From Bathynomus jamesi (taxonomy: Eukaryota; Arthropoda; Malacostraca; Isopoda; Cirolanidae), in NCBI GenBank assembly GCA_023014485.1, contig JAJOZX010000483.1, positions 759,501 to 823,500 on the forward strand: 64,000 bases of DNA, read 5' to 3'. The notes below the pieces were generated by a model. It worked only from the letters and a program-made list of their open reading frames with translations, was not told the origin of the DNA and made no database searches. Shown here one piece after another: positions 21,946-30,639 of the stretch (position 1 is its first letter; every line of letters begins with the position of its first letter). Both the position numbers and the translations under genes were made by a program.

Positions 21946-22573
21946 ATGGACTCTGTAGAAAAATTCAGATTCACGAGCCCATCCACATGTATTATATCTG
22001 GACCTACAGGATGTGGTAAAACTGTGTTTATGCTTAAAATCATTAAAGAAAAGGGGGATGTTCTCGAAATTTGTGCATAAAGTTATATGGTGCTATTCGA
22101 CGTATCAATCAGTGTTCAACGAGTACCAAGATGATATTTTGTTCCACAAAGGCGTATATGACGTTAATTCGTTAAAGGGAAATGAACATACAATCATTGT
22201 AATTGACGATCTCATGTTGGAGATGGATAAAACGTTTGCCGAGACATTTACAGTATTCTCCCACCATCTTAACATAAGCGTGTTCTTCATCAATCAGAAT
22301 CTATTTTTCAAAAATAGATACATGCGCGATGTGTCGTTAAATACGCAATATCTAGTCTTATTCGCGCAACGTAGAGATGTATCACAAATTGGGGTATTAG
22401 CCAATCAAATGTTCCCGAATCAGCGTAAGGAGTTTTTGGAAGTTTATAAAGAAGCTACAAGCACGCGTTACGGATATTTGCTTTGCGACCTTCATCCGCG
22501 AAACACGTTTAGAGTGCTTCTGCGAACGAATATATTTCCAAACGAGCCTGAAACGGTGTATATTCCAGAATGA
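21946..22573 (+). pseudogene. ATP: Genome-packaging ATPase (FtsK/HerA, A32-like), frameshifted
   Basis: The ATG at 21946 opens a 44-codon frame containing the Walker A loop G-P-T-G-C-G-K-T (residues 19-26), then stops at 22080. The following frame, open from 22013 to 22573, carries the rest of the protein, including the Walker B-like I-I-V-I-D-D-L and later conserved blocks such as F-F-I-N-Q-N and Q-M-F-P-N. The frames switch within roughly 22030-22060, a G-rich homopolymer context. The ATPase would drive DNA packaging into capsids. Taken from the 22013 start alone the protein would lack the P-loop, so this copy is probably non-functional unless the shift is an assembly error. Its TGA overlaps the next ATG. 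Confidence 0.85.
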
Positions 22574-22893
22574 CAAAGAGACTAAAGAAATACCGTGAAT
22601 TAATAAAAATCTATCATCGACTGCCCCGGGCAATGCAGCAGATGTTTATTAAAAATATCGATGCCGACTTTTTAAAATGCATCTGTGAAATCTGTCTTAA
22701 CGTTATAAATTGCAATGTATCAATGAAAACCCATCAGAAGGCTCGCCTACGCCGCTACAAGAACATAATACGTGCACTCGCTCGTAAAAGCCAAACTGTA
22801 GCGAAGAAAAAACGAATTATTGTACAAACAGGAGGGTCATTTCTCCCCATCTTATTTTCAGTTTTGGGTCCTTTACTGACTAGATTAATATAA
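22570..22893 (+). CDS. Small conserved Polinton protein with C-terminal hydrophobic segment
   Basis: A 107-residue basic protein. It contains a helical region with C-I-C-E-I-C-L-N-V-I, many lysines and arginines, and a C-terminal stretch G-G-S-F-L-P-I-L-F-S-V-L-G-P-L-L that looks membrane-inserting. Proteins of this size, charge and tail recur next to the ATPase in Polintons and adintoviruses as I know them; the function is not established to my knowledge. The ATG overlaps the ATPase stop as ATGA, and its own TAA overlaps the next ATG as TAATG. Confidence 0.75.
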   Translation: MTKRLKKYRELIKIYHRLPRAMQQMFIKNIDADFLKCICEICLNVINCNVSMKTHQKARLRRYKNIIRALARKSQTVAKKKRIIVQTGGSFLPILFSVLGPLLTRLI

Positions 22894-23627
22894 TGAAGAA
22901 AGTGGTAGTGATTCCCCACGAGGTGTACGCCTCACTGCAAAGGAATCCAGACACGTATCTAGATCCCCGTAAAAGCAGACTTAAAAGAATGGAAAGCGAA
23001 TTGTTAGCCCTATTAAACAGTGAAAAAACACCTGATGAGAAAAGAATCTTATACCAAGAAGCTCTGCAGAAATTTCTTCACGAGTACGAAAATTATAAGA
23101 GCCCTACAGAGATTCCTGTGGTTATTAGGCACAGCACGGGGGACGATGGCGACATAGGATCTGTGCCCGACGACACAGCTGACCAACCAAAAAGATTAGC
23201 CACACAACATATCGAACATGTATTAAAAAATACCCTCCCACTTACATTGAGGAGTAAAGGCTTAAGTCTTTATAATCTATTGAATGAGGATCCCGCCATA
23301 CAATGGACCGATACAGGGGAGATCATTGTGGAAGGATCAAAGGTACAGGGATCGAATATCGTAGACATTGTCCATGATCTGGTGAGAAAGTGGGATAGGC
23401 CATCACCATCAGGATGGAAGCATATTAAAGCAAGACTACAACAAATAAATGTCCCTAAAACGTTGATAGGAAATCTGAACAGGTTAAAAGACTTGGAACA
23501 TGCAACGCCTGTGACACAATTGAAGGCGCCGTCACCCCCGGCGGTAACACCTTTGAAGAGGAGCAAGAAGAGGTTAAACCAACCCTACCCACGTGCCTCT
23601 AAAATACGCAAATGGCTAACGTATTAA
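22893..23627 (+). CDS. Conserved Polinton protein with N-terminal coiled coil, function unknown
   Basis: A 244-residue protein. Residues about 25-75 are charged and likely helical or coiled coil (R-L-K-R-M-E-S-E-L-L-A-L-L). The second half carries L-S-L-Y-N-L-L, then I-Q-W-T-D-T-G-E-I and G-S-N-I-V-D-I, followed by G-W and N-V-P-K-T-L-I. I recognise this layout as a recurrent Polinton/adintovirus protein between ATPase and integrase but cannot assign a role. The C-terminus is basic (K-R-S-K-K-R, K-I-R-K). The start overlaps the preceding stop (TAATG) and the 3' end overlaps the integrase start by 16 bases. Confidence 0.75.
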   Translation: MKKVVVIPHEVYASLQRNPDTYLDPRKSRLKRMESELLALLNSEKTPDEKRILYQEALQKFLHEYENYKSPTEIPVVIRHSTGDDGDIGSVPDDTADQPKRLATQHIEHVLKNTLPLTLRSKGLSLYNLLNEDPAIQWTDTGEIIVEGSKVQGSNIVDIVHDLVRKWDRPSPSGWKHIKARLQQINVPKTLIGNLNRLKDLEHATPVTQLKAPSPPAVTPLKRSKKRLNQPYPRASKIRKWLTY

Positions 23628-24670
23628 CTAAACGCTATTATGACATTTCTACCCCATCCTCTTACGGCGGCGTAGATAGACTGTACAGAAGTGTTTACGG
23701 AGTAGGAAAAAAAGATGTTGAAAGATTTTTGAGGGAGCAGGACGCTTATACGCTTCATAAGCCTGTGAGAAAAAGGTTTAAAACAGCCAAGACAACGGCT
23801 TCCTCGATTGATTCTATTTGGCAAGCAGATTTAACAGACATGCAAAGATATTCTGTGTATAACGATGGTTACCGCTACATTCTATTCATAATAGACGTAT
23901 TCTCTAGATATCTGTGGCTAGTTCCTCTGAAAAATAAATCACCTGAAACAGTTGCTAAAGCCACCAAAACGCTAATGTTAAAAGAAAACAGGGTTCCTGG
24001 CTATTTTTGTACGGATATGGGGAAGGAATTTATAGGCCGTGCTTTTCAGAACATGTTGACAGAGTTTAATATCAGCTATTACACAACCAATTCTATACAT
24101 AAGGCTTCTTTAGCTGAAAGAGTTCAGCGCACCATAAAGGAACGCATGCACCGTTATTTTACACATAAAAACACATACAGATTTCTAGACATTCTGGAAT
24201 CATTGGCATCATCCTACAACCGCTCACACCATCGCACGATTGGGGCAACACCTAACGAAGTTTTAGAAAGAGGTACGCTCCCGAGAAGAGATGGATCACC
24301 ACCACCACCACACTCTGCGCGCTTCAAAATCAATGATTATGTAAGGCTGTCGCGTTCGGGGAATAAATTCGCAAAGGGTTTTGAGCAAGGATGGACACGC
24401 GAGATTTTTAAAGTTAGGGCTGTGAGACCTAAAGGTGAGATAATGATGTATTACATTGAAGATTTGAATGGGGAAGAAATCTCAGGAGGCTTTTACCGCG
24501 AGGAATTGCAGAAAGTTGCGTTTAATTTAGAAAAAAATGTGTTTAAAATTGAGAAAATTTTAGGAAGCAAAGGTTCAGGAAGGAGAAAAATGTACCTGGT
24601 GAAATGGCTAGGGTACCCAGAAAGCTTCAACACCTATATAAAAGCTGATGCAATAATGAAGCTTAAATAG
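23612..24670 (+). CDS. INT: Retroviral-type integrase with C-terminal chromodomain
   Basis: A 352-residue intact protein. The catalytic core (about 65-215) has the D,D,E triad: D73 in W-Q-A-D-L-T-D, D135 in C-T-D-M-G-K-E-F, and E169 in S-L-A-E-R-V-Q-R-T. A Pro-rich linker (228-233) leads to a basic SH3-like region (about 235-305), then a chromodomain (about 311-348) with the signature Y-L-V-K-W-L-G-Y-P. The chromodomain probably directs integration to modified chromatin, as in chromoviruses. The N-terminal segment (Y-Y-x-I-S-T-P-S-S-Y-G-G) is the usual Polinton integrase opening rather than a complete HHCC zinc finger. The enzyme would make the 6-bp target duplication seen at both Polintons. 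Fragments of this gene reappear at 30502-30631 and 31204-31270. Confidence 0.93.
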   Translation: MANVLTKRYYDISTPSSYGGVDRLYRSVYGVGKKDVERFLREQDAYTLHKPVRKRFKTAKTTASSIDSIWQADLTDMQRYSVYNDGYRYILFIIDVFSRYLWLVPLKNKSPETVAKATKTLMLKENRVPGYFCTDMGKEFIGRAFQNMLTEFNISYYTTNSIHKASLAERVQRTIKERMHRYFTHKNTYRFLDILESLASSYNRSHHRTIGATPNEVLERGTLPRRDGSPPPPHSARFKINDYVRLSRSGNKFAKGFEQGWTREIFKVRAVRPKGEIMMYYIEDLNGEEISGGFYREELQKVAFNLEKNVFKIEKILGSKGSGRRKMYLVKWLGYPESFNTYIKADAIMKLK

Positions 24671-24678
24671 TATGCAAC

Positions 24679-25536
24679 ATGGCTCCTAACCATTTCTACG
24701 TCACACTCCCGTCCTCCTCGTCCCTGTCTGTACACCCTAACAACACACTAGCCAACTTTGTAACAGAACTCCATGGGCACATTGAATTGGGTCGTGATTC
24801 GTATGAGGTGGGGATATGCGAAATTCAGCTGGACACCGTCTTTTTAAATATTGAACATAAAGAAACCGTTTTTACGATTCTTAGAGACATTGACGAGTGT
24901 GAAAAAGCTGGGGTAGCTATGGATGAAACTATGCGCATCGCTCGGACTAAGATTGCACGGTATTACAGTACAGAAGTAAGACTAGGGCCGGGTCAATATG
25001 GTTCGGCCGAGGATGTTGTGAGAGGCTTAAACGTAAGTTTAAGAAACTCAAACCTTACGAATGATTTAGTATATGAAATCGTAAACAACCCTGCACATAC
25101 ACTAATCCTAAAATCAAAGACTAACAGACGTCTTAAAGAACATAGAAAGTTCAAAATTCTAACCAACGGCCGATATAGCGCAGCCTTCCAAAGAGACACA
25201 TTTCACGAGACACAGTATAACTTGTCCAGATTAATGTATCAATTGAAGATGGAGAAATTGGCTGAAAGGTCCCCAGACATGTGCTATATTTACAGTAATA
25301 TAGTGGAGCACCAGTTTGTTGGGGATACCCAGGCACGCCTGCTGCGCATTGCTCACATCCCCAACCATAGAGGAAGGAGTTTGAGTATTACATATGACAG
25401 ACCCCATTATGTGAATGTCGCAACTAATTTAATAACCAATATCACAATATATATAAGAACGATTGAGGGCGAAAACTTCCCATTCGGTAACGGGAGCTTA
25501 ACAGTGAAGCTACACTTTCGACGCACTGAGTTATAA
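24679..25536 (+). CDS. Minor capsid (penton-like, single jelly-roll) protein
   Basis: An intact 285-residue protein that begins H-F-Y-V-T-L-P-S-S-S-S, has H-P-N-N-T-L-A-N-F soon after, and then E-V-G-I-C-E-I. This N-terminal pattern is typical of the Polinton/adintovirus penton-like minor capsid protein as I know it. No transmembrane segment is visible. It lies between integrase and the basic core protein, as expected for the virion gene block. Its TAA overlaps the next ATG (TAATGG). Confidence 0.75.
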   Translation: MAPNHFYVTLPSSSSLSVHPNNTLANFVTELHGHIELGRDSYEVGICEIQLDTVFLNIEHKETVFTILRDIDECEKAGVAMDETMRIARTKIARYYSTEVRLGPGQYGSAEDVVRGLNVSLRNSNLTNDLVYEIVNNPAHTLILKSKTNRRLKEHRKFKILTNGRYSAAFQRDTFHETQYNLSRLMYQLKMEKLAERSPDMCYIYSNIVEHQFVGDTQARLLRIAHIPNHRGRSLSITYDRPHYVNVATNLITNITIYIRTIEGENFPFGNGSLTVKLHFRRTEL

Positions 25537-25922
25537 TGGATAGAAAGCCTTTCACCGTCTATCGAGGGATGCGATACCAGCGCGGTAGTGGACTTGGATC
25601 CATTTTTTCATCCATACTACGTACGGCTGTTCCTTTGCTGAAGAGGGGTGCCAGATACCTTGGAAGGAAAGCGCTACAATCAGGCCTTAACACTGCAGAA
25701 GACATATTGGCCGGGGCTAAACCTAAAGAAGCTCTAAAAAAACATTTAAAGCGTACACGGAACGAAATCATCAAAGATGCAAAGAGAAAAATGCGTGGTG
25801 GCGGGAAGAAGAAGAGGGCTCCCCGGAAGAAGAAGGGGTCACGTGGTATTAAACGTAAAAGGCTATCAAAAAAGAAATGCTGTAAGCGAATGAAACCTAT
25901 GGTTGACCACTTTTTTGACTGA
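25536..25922 (+). CDS. Basic core/pX-like virion protein
   Basis: A 128-residue, strongly basic protein. The N-terminal half has R-G-S-G-L-G-S-I-F, then a possible amphipathic helix (P-L-L-K-R-G-A-R-Y-L-G-R-K-A-L-Q-S-G); the C-terminal half is a run of lysines and arginines with R-G-G-G-K-K-K-R. This two-part layout resembles adenovirus core or membrane-active peptides and recurs between penton and hexon genes in adintoviruses. It likely condenses DNA or aids membrane disruption; this is inferred from composition and position. Confidence 0.7.
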   Translation: MDRKPFTVYRGMRYQRGSGLGSIFSSILRTAVPLLKRGARYLGRKALQSGLNTAEDILAGAKPKEALKKHLKRTRNEIIKDAKRKMRGGGKKKRAPRKKKGSRGIKRKRLSKKKCCKRMKPMVDHFFD

Positions 25923-25996
25923 TATAAGCTAAGGACATTGATCTCATGAATCATAGTTTGTTTACCACTTGTCGAGAGAGGAGTCACTATTTCGCC

Positions 25997-27297
25997 ATGG
26001 CACGCTTCATCCACCCATGTAGTTCACAATGCTGTAAATCGGAGCTGTCCCTTTTTGAGCTCCCGCCAACCCAAGTTTCTATTGAGCACAGTGACTTTAT
26101 TACAATTAACCCTTTAAACACAATTAGTTCCCCGAGTGCACCTATAGAATTCGTGATACCCAGCTCAGGTCCTTACTTTTTTGATCCAAGCTGTGTGCAC
26201 ATGTACGCTAAGCTACGTATAGCCCATTCTGATGGAACGGTCTGCGATGACAAATATGCTGTATACCCTGAAACAAACTTTCTGCACGCCATATTCAACC
26301 AGTGTGACGTATATTTAAATCAGACCAACATATCGGCAGGCACGGGGTACTATCATCTACGAGCCTATTTGGAAAATGTCCTCAACTTTTCCAAAGAAGC
26401 GAAGGCTACCTTTTTAAGTGCGGAGGGATATTATCAAACTAAAGATGAAAATAGTATAAAGGACAAATTTAAAAATTCTAAAAAGAAAATATACGAGTGT
26501 TTTGGACGGTTGCACACAGATTTCACTTTCCAGGAGAAGTTGCTTGTGAACGGGGTGGATATGAAAATAAAGCTCACCCGCACGAGTCCTGAGATCTGCT
26601 TAAATCTGGATGCGAATCAAGAAGAGGGTGCAAAGCCCGTTGTGGTTCACATTATGGACACATACCTCCGCGTACGGCGAGTGAAATTAAGTTCACCAAA
26701 ACAACTAGAAATTGAGAAAAATTTACTAAACGCTACAGTGAAATATCCTATTAACAGAGTGCAGATCAAACTATATACGGTTCCTGCAGGGTTGGCATCG
26801 AAGCAGATAGAAAACATTGCCCTGGGAAATCTTCCTAAAAGGATATTAATCGGCATGCAGGACCACGCTTCGGTGAATGGAAAATATAAAAAGAGTGCCT
26901 TTAAATTCGAGAATTTCGGACTTAAAAATATAACTCTATACGTTAATGGCACTGCTTTGGGTGGAACAATGGGTACGGACTATTCATCAGACGCTGTGTT
27001 ACCTCTTTGTGCCAGAGCCTATAGTAATCTGACCCATATTGCAGGTGATTGTGATGAGCTTGGTAATGGGGTAACGCAGGAAGAATTCATTGATCAATTT
27101 AACCTTTACCGTTTGACATTACACCTGACTTATCTGCTAGCGTAAATACCCATTTAACCCCACAGCAGAGCGGAAACATCTCAGTGCGGCTGGAATTCGC
27201 CAAGCCTATAGACGCTCCTATTAGTGTACTAGTATATCTCGAATCGCAAGCCCTAATAGAAGTAGATAGATTTAGAAGCGTTATCACTGACTTTTAA
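25997..27297 (+). pseudogene. Major capsid protein (double jelly-roll), frameshifted near the 3' end
   Basis: The preferred start is the ATG at 25997 (context GCCATGG, M-A-R-F-I-H-P); the frame is also open from an ATG at 25946. It contains motifs of the family often annotated in invertebrates as F54H12.2-like: P-I-E-F-V-I-P, N-F-L-H-A-I-F-N-Q-C-D-V-Y-L-N, R-A-Y-L-E-N-V-L-N-F-S, and F-Q-E-K-L-L-V-N-G-V-D. The frame ends prematurely at 27145. The conserved C-terminal region continues in another frame to a stop at 27295-27297, two bases before the protease ATG. The break lies near 27108 next to a short T run, so it is either an inactivating indel or a sequence error. A 116-bp piece of this gene is present in both arms of Polinton 2. 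Confidence 0.85.
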
Positions 27298-27298
27298 A

Positions 27299-27780
27299 AT
27301 GGATGCTAATACACTTCAGAAAGTAATGGAGCGAGTCACACGTCCAAATTTATCGGCGTGTTTGCGAAGAATGAAACATTGAGTTTGCCAAGTACGCGAG
27401 AATGCGGTAGTCTTATTGTGAACACAGACATCATCGGTAATGAAGGGATTCACTGGATCGCTGTCTATTTTAAAAATAGACAGCGCCTGTACTATTTTGA
27501 TTCACTCGGTACTCAACCCTGGAGTGACCCTATTATTGTAAAATTTCTCGCTCAGTTACATATTCCCGAAGTTGTGTGGACCCCATTTCGCATGCAAGGA
27601 TATTTTACTAATGTTTGCGGAATGTACTGCGTCTCATTTCTCATGCATATGTCAAATGATAAAGAATTTATAAATTTTTTAAATTTATTTGACCCGTGTC
27701 ACACTCGCCGAAACGATGAAATGGTATGCAGACAGATAAAAAACCGTTTTCCAATTGTACGTACTCGTTGTATATTATAA
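27299..27780 (+). pseudogene. PRO: Adenain/Ulp1-like cysteine protease, frameshifted
   Basis: The ATG at 27299 opens a frame (M-D-A-N-T-L-Q-K-V-M-E-R-V) that stops at about 27381. The conserved body is in another frame from about 27350 to 27780. It has the catalytic pattern of adenovirus-type proteases: His in I-H-W-I-A-V-Y-F, Asp in Y-Y-F-D-S-L-G, and Cys in N-V-C-G-M-Y-C-V-S-F. The break lies near 27340-27350. The enzyme would mature capsid proteins. It is the last gene of the plus-strand virion block and is followed by an AATAAA at 27847-27852. Confidence 0.85.
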
Positions 27781-27821
27781 TGTTTTTGTTCGTATATTTG
27801 TAACGATATATTCTGTAGTTG

Positions 27822-27852
27822 TTTATTGTACTGATTTCTTTCATTTAATAAA
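27822..27852. terminator. Convergent poly(A) signals at the end of the late block
   Basis: AATAAA on the plus strand at 27847-27852, 67 bases after the protease stop, and AATAAA on the minus strand (TTTATT at 27822-27827) downstream of the right-end spliced gene. Two converging transcription units would end here. Confidence 0.5.
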
Positions 27853-27903
27853 TTTATGAAAATATATTGTCTTCTTATCCCAAAAAGATCGAAAAACACT
27901 TAC

Positions 27904-28888
27904 ATTATTTCGGTGTGACATTGTTGACTGATCAGTATATCCTCCCTATTCCGAGATTCTTCAAAAGATTGTATAACACGTGTCAAATCCTCATCGGACC
28001 TTAAAGGAATAATGCTTTTAAAACATATACAGAGTATACAGACAGATCCCCATTATGTGAAGATATCTTTGGTTCGAGGAATAACATTGAATGCCATAAA
28101 AATTTCGATTTTAGCATAATGGGGATAACCAAATAACATTGATTGACATTTTTGGCGAGTATCTATTTGACGAGATACTACAACTCTCCATATATATAAA
28201 AATTCTAATTATAGACACTTACATTTCTATGGTAGTCCCTTGCGTCGGATTGTAAGGAGCGTCACTGCAAATATCTTCTACGGTTTGCGTTGAAAATAAT
28301 TCGCCACGGTCAATCGCATTGAAAAGACTAATTGCGGTTAATGCTGCAGTATCACGTTCTTCATACAATTCCGGGGAGACGTACAGGTCCATGGTGGAGG
28401 ATGTGTGACATTGTTGACTGTTCAGTATATCCCCCGTATTCCGAGATTCTTCAAAAGATTGTATAACACGTGTCAAATCCTCATCGGACCTTAAAGGAAT
28501 AATGCTTTTAAAACATATACAGAGTATACAGACAGATCCCCATTATGTGAAGATATCTTTGGTTCGAGGAATAACATTGAATGCCATAAAATTTCGATTT
28601 TAGCATAATGGGGTAACAAAATAACATTGATTGACATTTTTGGCGAGTATCTATTTGACGAGATACTACACCCCATCCATATATATATATATATATATAT
28701 CTAATTATAGACACTTACATTTCTATGGTAGTCCCTTGCGTCGGATTGTAAGGAGCGTCACTGCACATGTCTTCTACGGTTTGCGTTGTAAATAATTCAT
28801 CACGGTCAACCGCATTAAAAAGGCTAATTGTCGTTAATGCTGCAGTATCACTCTCTTCATACAAGTCTGGGGAGACGTACAGGTCCAT
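27904..28888 (-). CDS. Right-end spliced acidic protein, exons 28888-28719, 28489-28223, 27999-27904
   Basis: The ATG at 28888 (M-D-L-Y-V-S-P-D-L-Y) opens a 56-codon exon ending at a GTAAGT donor. The next exon starts at 28489 after TTCCTTTAAG and reads S-D-E-D-L-T-R-V-I-Q-S-F-E-E-S. A segment of about 490 bp is duplicated (27905-28395 versus 28400-28890), so the second exon fuses the downstream exon with a second copy of the first exon through what was its 5' UTR. A third exon (27999-27904) ends at another GTAAGT. All junctions are phase 2. The product is acidic and unrecognised. If the last donor is unused the frame stops at once (ATG TAA); if used, the phase fits the leader exon of polymerase B at 21861. 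Confidence 0.6.
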
Positions 28889-28953
28889 GGTGGAGGGAAT
28901 GATTATTCACTGACGCGAAAATAGCTACTGTTACTCCAAACTGAAAATATCCC

Positions 28954-29012
28954 CTTTTATATGCACAATCGCCAAGCTCCGCCCCAAAAGACCAGATGTT
29001 CGTAGTGATTGG
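28954..29012 (-). promoter_or_regulatory. RNA polymerase II promoter: CCAAT, GC box and TATA box
   Basis: Reading the minus strand: CCAAT at 29012-29008 (AGCCAATCAC), a GC box GGGGCGGAGC at 28985-28976, and TATAAAAG at 28961-28954, all upstream of the ATG at 28888. Spacing is that of a classic strong promoter and would start transcription about 28925-28930. The AGCTCCGCCC core also appears upstream of the left-end genes near 17471-17483. Confidence 0.75.
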
Positions 29013-29183
29013 CTGCCGATGTAGCTGGGTGGAGCTATGACGTGTACCAATCCGCTATAACGGGACCGGACGAGTAACATATATATATATTTTCACCAAT
29101 AGATTTAATGCTCGTATTCTCCTTTGAAAATTATTTGGTGATTCGTATAGTTCATGAAAAAGAATCCTTTTTATAAAACTTTT

Positions 29184-29500
29184 GGCACTGAGTCAGGTTT
29201 CAGAATTTTCTAATGTTAAACTGTGGGTCTAAGGTGGGGTGAAAACCTTTCCAATTGCGCTAGGGGACAATTATTTGGTGTTTCATTTTGGCACTGAGTC
29301 AGGTTTCAGAATTTTCTAATGTTAAACTGTGGGTCTAAGGTGGGGTGAAAACCTTTCCAATTGCGCTAGGGGACAATTATTTGGTGTTTCATTTTTGGCA
29401 CTGAGTCAGGTTTCAGAATTTTCTAATGTTAAACTGTGGGTCTAAGGTGGGGTGAAAACCTTTCCAATTGCGCTAGGGGACAATTATTTGGTGTTTCTTA
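29184..29500. repeat. Three tandem copies of a 106-107-bp unit
   Basis: Units start GGCACTGAGTCAGGTTTCAG at 29184, 29290 and 29397 and contain GTGGGGTGAAAACCTTTCC. They are nearly identical, so the triplication is recent. They lie between the right-end promoter and the inverted left-end gene copy. Function unknown. Confidence 0.92.
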
Positions 29501-29506
29501 TAAAAC

Positions 29507-29940
29507 TTTGGTACAAAGCAATTGATCGGTACAAGGCTGAGCTCACCTACACCGTTCACCCTGAAGAACTATTTCTTTATATAACGCGCAGTTGTCGTAA
29601 CGATTTAGAAGATTATTTCAATTGCCGCTATGTTGAGTGAGTTCACGATTGAAAAGCTCGAGTCGGTAGAAATAAACCCTCGATTGGAAAAGCGTGTTTA
29701 TAAACTTGTGTTTAATAATGTAGCTAACGGTAAACTCTTTGTGCGTGCTTTTGGTTGTATTCTAGACGTATTTAAAGATGACTTACCAACCGGTTGTAAA
29801 GTGGGAACAAAAATAGTACTGAACGATATGAAAGCCCTTCATATCGAGTACAGGTTTCCCTATACTTTAAGCGGTGAAATATTATTAAGCCGCATATACT
29901 GCGTAATGCAGAGCAATAATGATGTAATTGTAAACTCGTA
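29507..29940 (+). pseudogene. Inverted duplicate of left-end genes B (C-terminal part) and A
   Basis: Reverse-complement copy of about 15535-15966. It encodes the last 44 residues of protein B, ending at 29640, overlapped by protein A from the ATG at 29630. Only a few residues differ from the left copy. Protein A runs into a (CT)n/(TA)n microsatellite and stops at 30049, so its C-terminus is low-complexity. This is the inner part of the long terminal inverted repeat. Confidence 0.85.
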
Positions 29941-29961
29941 CAAGCATATCCCGTTATTTGA

Positions 29962-29968
<7 letters not shown>

Positions 29969-30048
<80 letters not shown>

Positions 30049-30229
30049 ATTGTGGGCATATCTACGAAATGGAGTCGAGAGAGGTTTTGTTCAAGCTGTC
30101 TGTGAGAAAGGTCATTTATGGTCGGAAAAAAAATCGCCTCTGGCAATAGGTGAACCGATTTGAACAGATTCTCGGAAATGTGTGTTTCATAAATTTTCAT
30201 CTCGATACAACTTAGATATTTTATTATAT

Positions 30230-30278
<49 letters not shown>

Positions 30279-30290
30279 CGAGTTTGGGGA
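29969..30290. repeat. (CT)n(TA)n and further (TA)n microsatellites
   Basis: CT repeats at about 29969-30000 pass directly into TA repeats to 30045; more TA tracts lie at about 30222-30280. The junction CT/TA followed by TTTTGTTCAA recurs inverted at 40796-40860 in Polinton 2. Confidence 0.92.
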
Positions 30291-30501
30291 ATGACGATCG
30301 TCGAATTGTTTCATAAATTTTCATTTCCGTTCGTTTTTCCCCACTGATATTCGAAATGAAAATTGAGTGTGTAAAATTATTTATTTGATAAACAGAAGGA
30401 TTCACCCCAACGTCAGACCATTACTTCGGTCTTATATTTATTTTAGGATTTATTTCTTGTAGTACTTGTGTTACCTTATTTCTATACAATAATGTCTTGA
30501 A

Positions 30502-30631
30502 GTGCTATTTTTGTACGGATATGGGGAAGGAAATTATACGCCGTGCTTTTCAGAACATGTTAAAAGAGCTTAATATCAGCTATTACACAACCAATTCTAT
30601 ACATAAGGCTTCTTTAGCTGAAAGAGTTCAG
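30502..30631 (+). pseudogene. Integrase gene fragment (catalytic core piece)
   Basis: Matches integrase bases about 23999-24127 with few changes, covering the second aspartate (C-T-D-M-G-K-E) to the catalytic glutamate region (A-E-R-V-Q). It ends abruptly in a (TA)n tract. A shorter version (31204-31270) occurs 0.7 kb downstream inside a larger direct repeat. Confidence 0.85.
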
Positions 30632-30639
30632 ATATATAT

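Noticed and set aside
22013..22573. ATPase ORF starting at 22013
   Set aside because: That start lies after the Walker A loop; the real gene begins at 21946 and is frameshifted.
29184..29500. CRISPR-like array
   Set aside because: Contiguous 107-bp tandem units without unique spacers, in a eukaryotic transposon.
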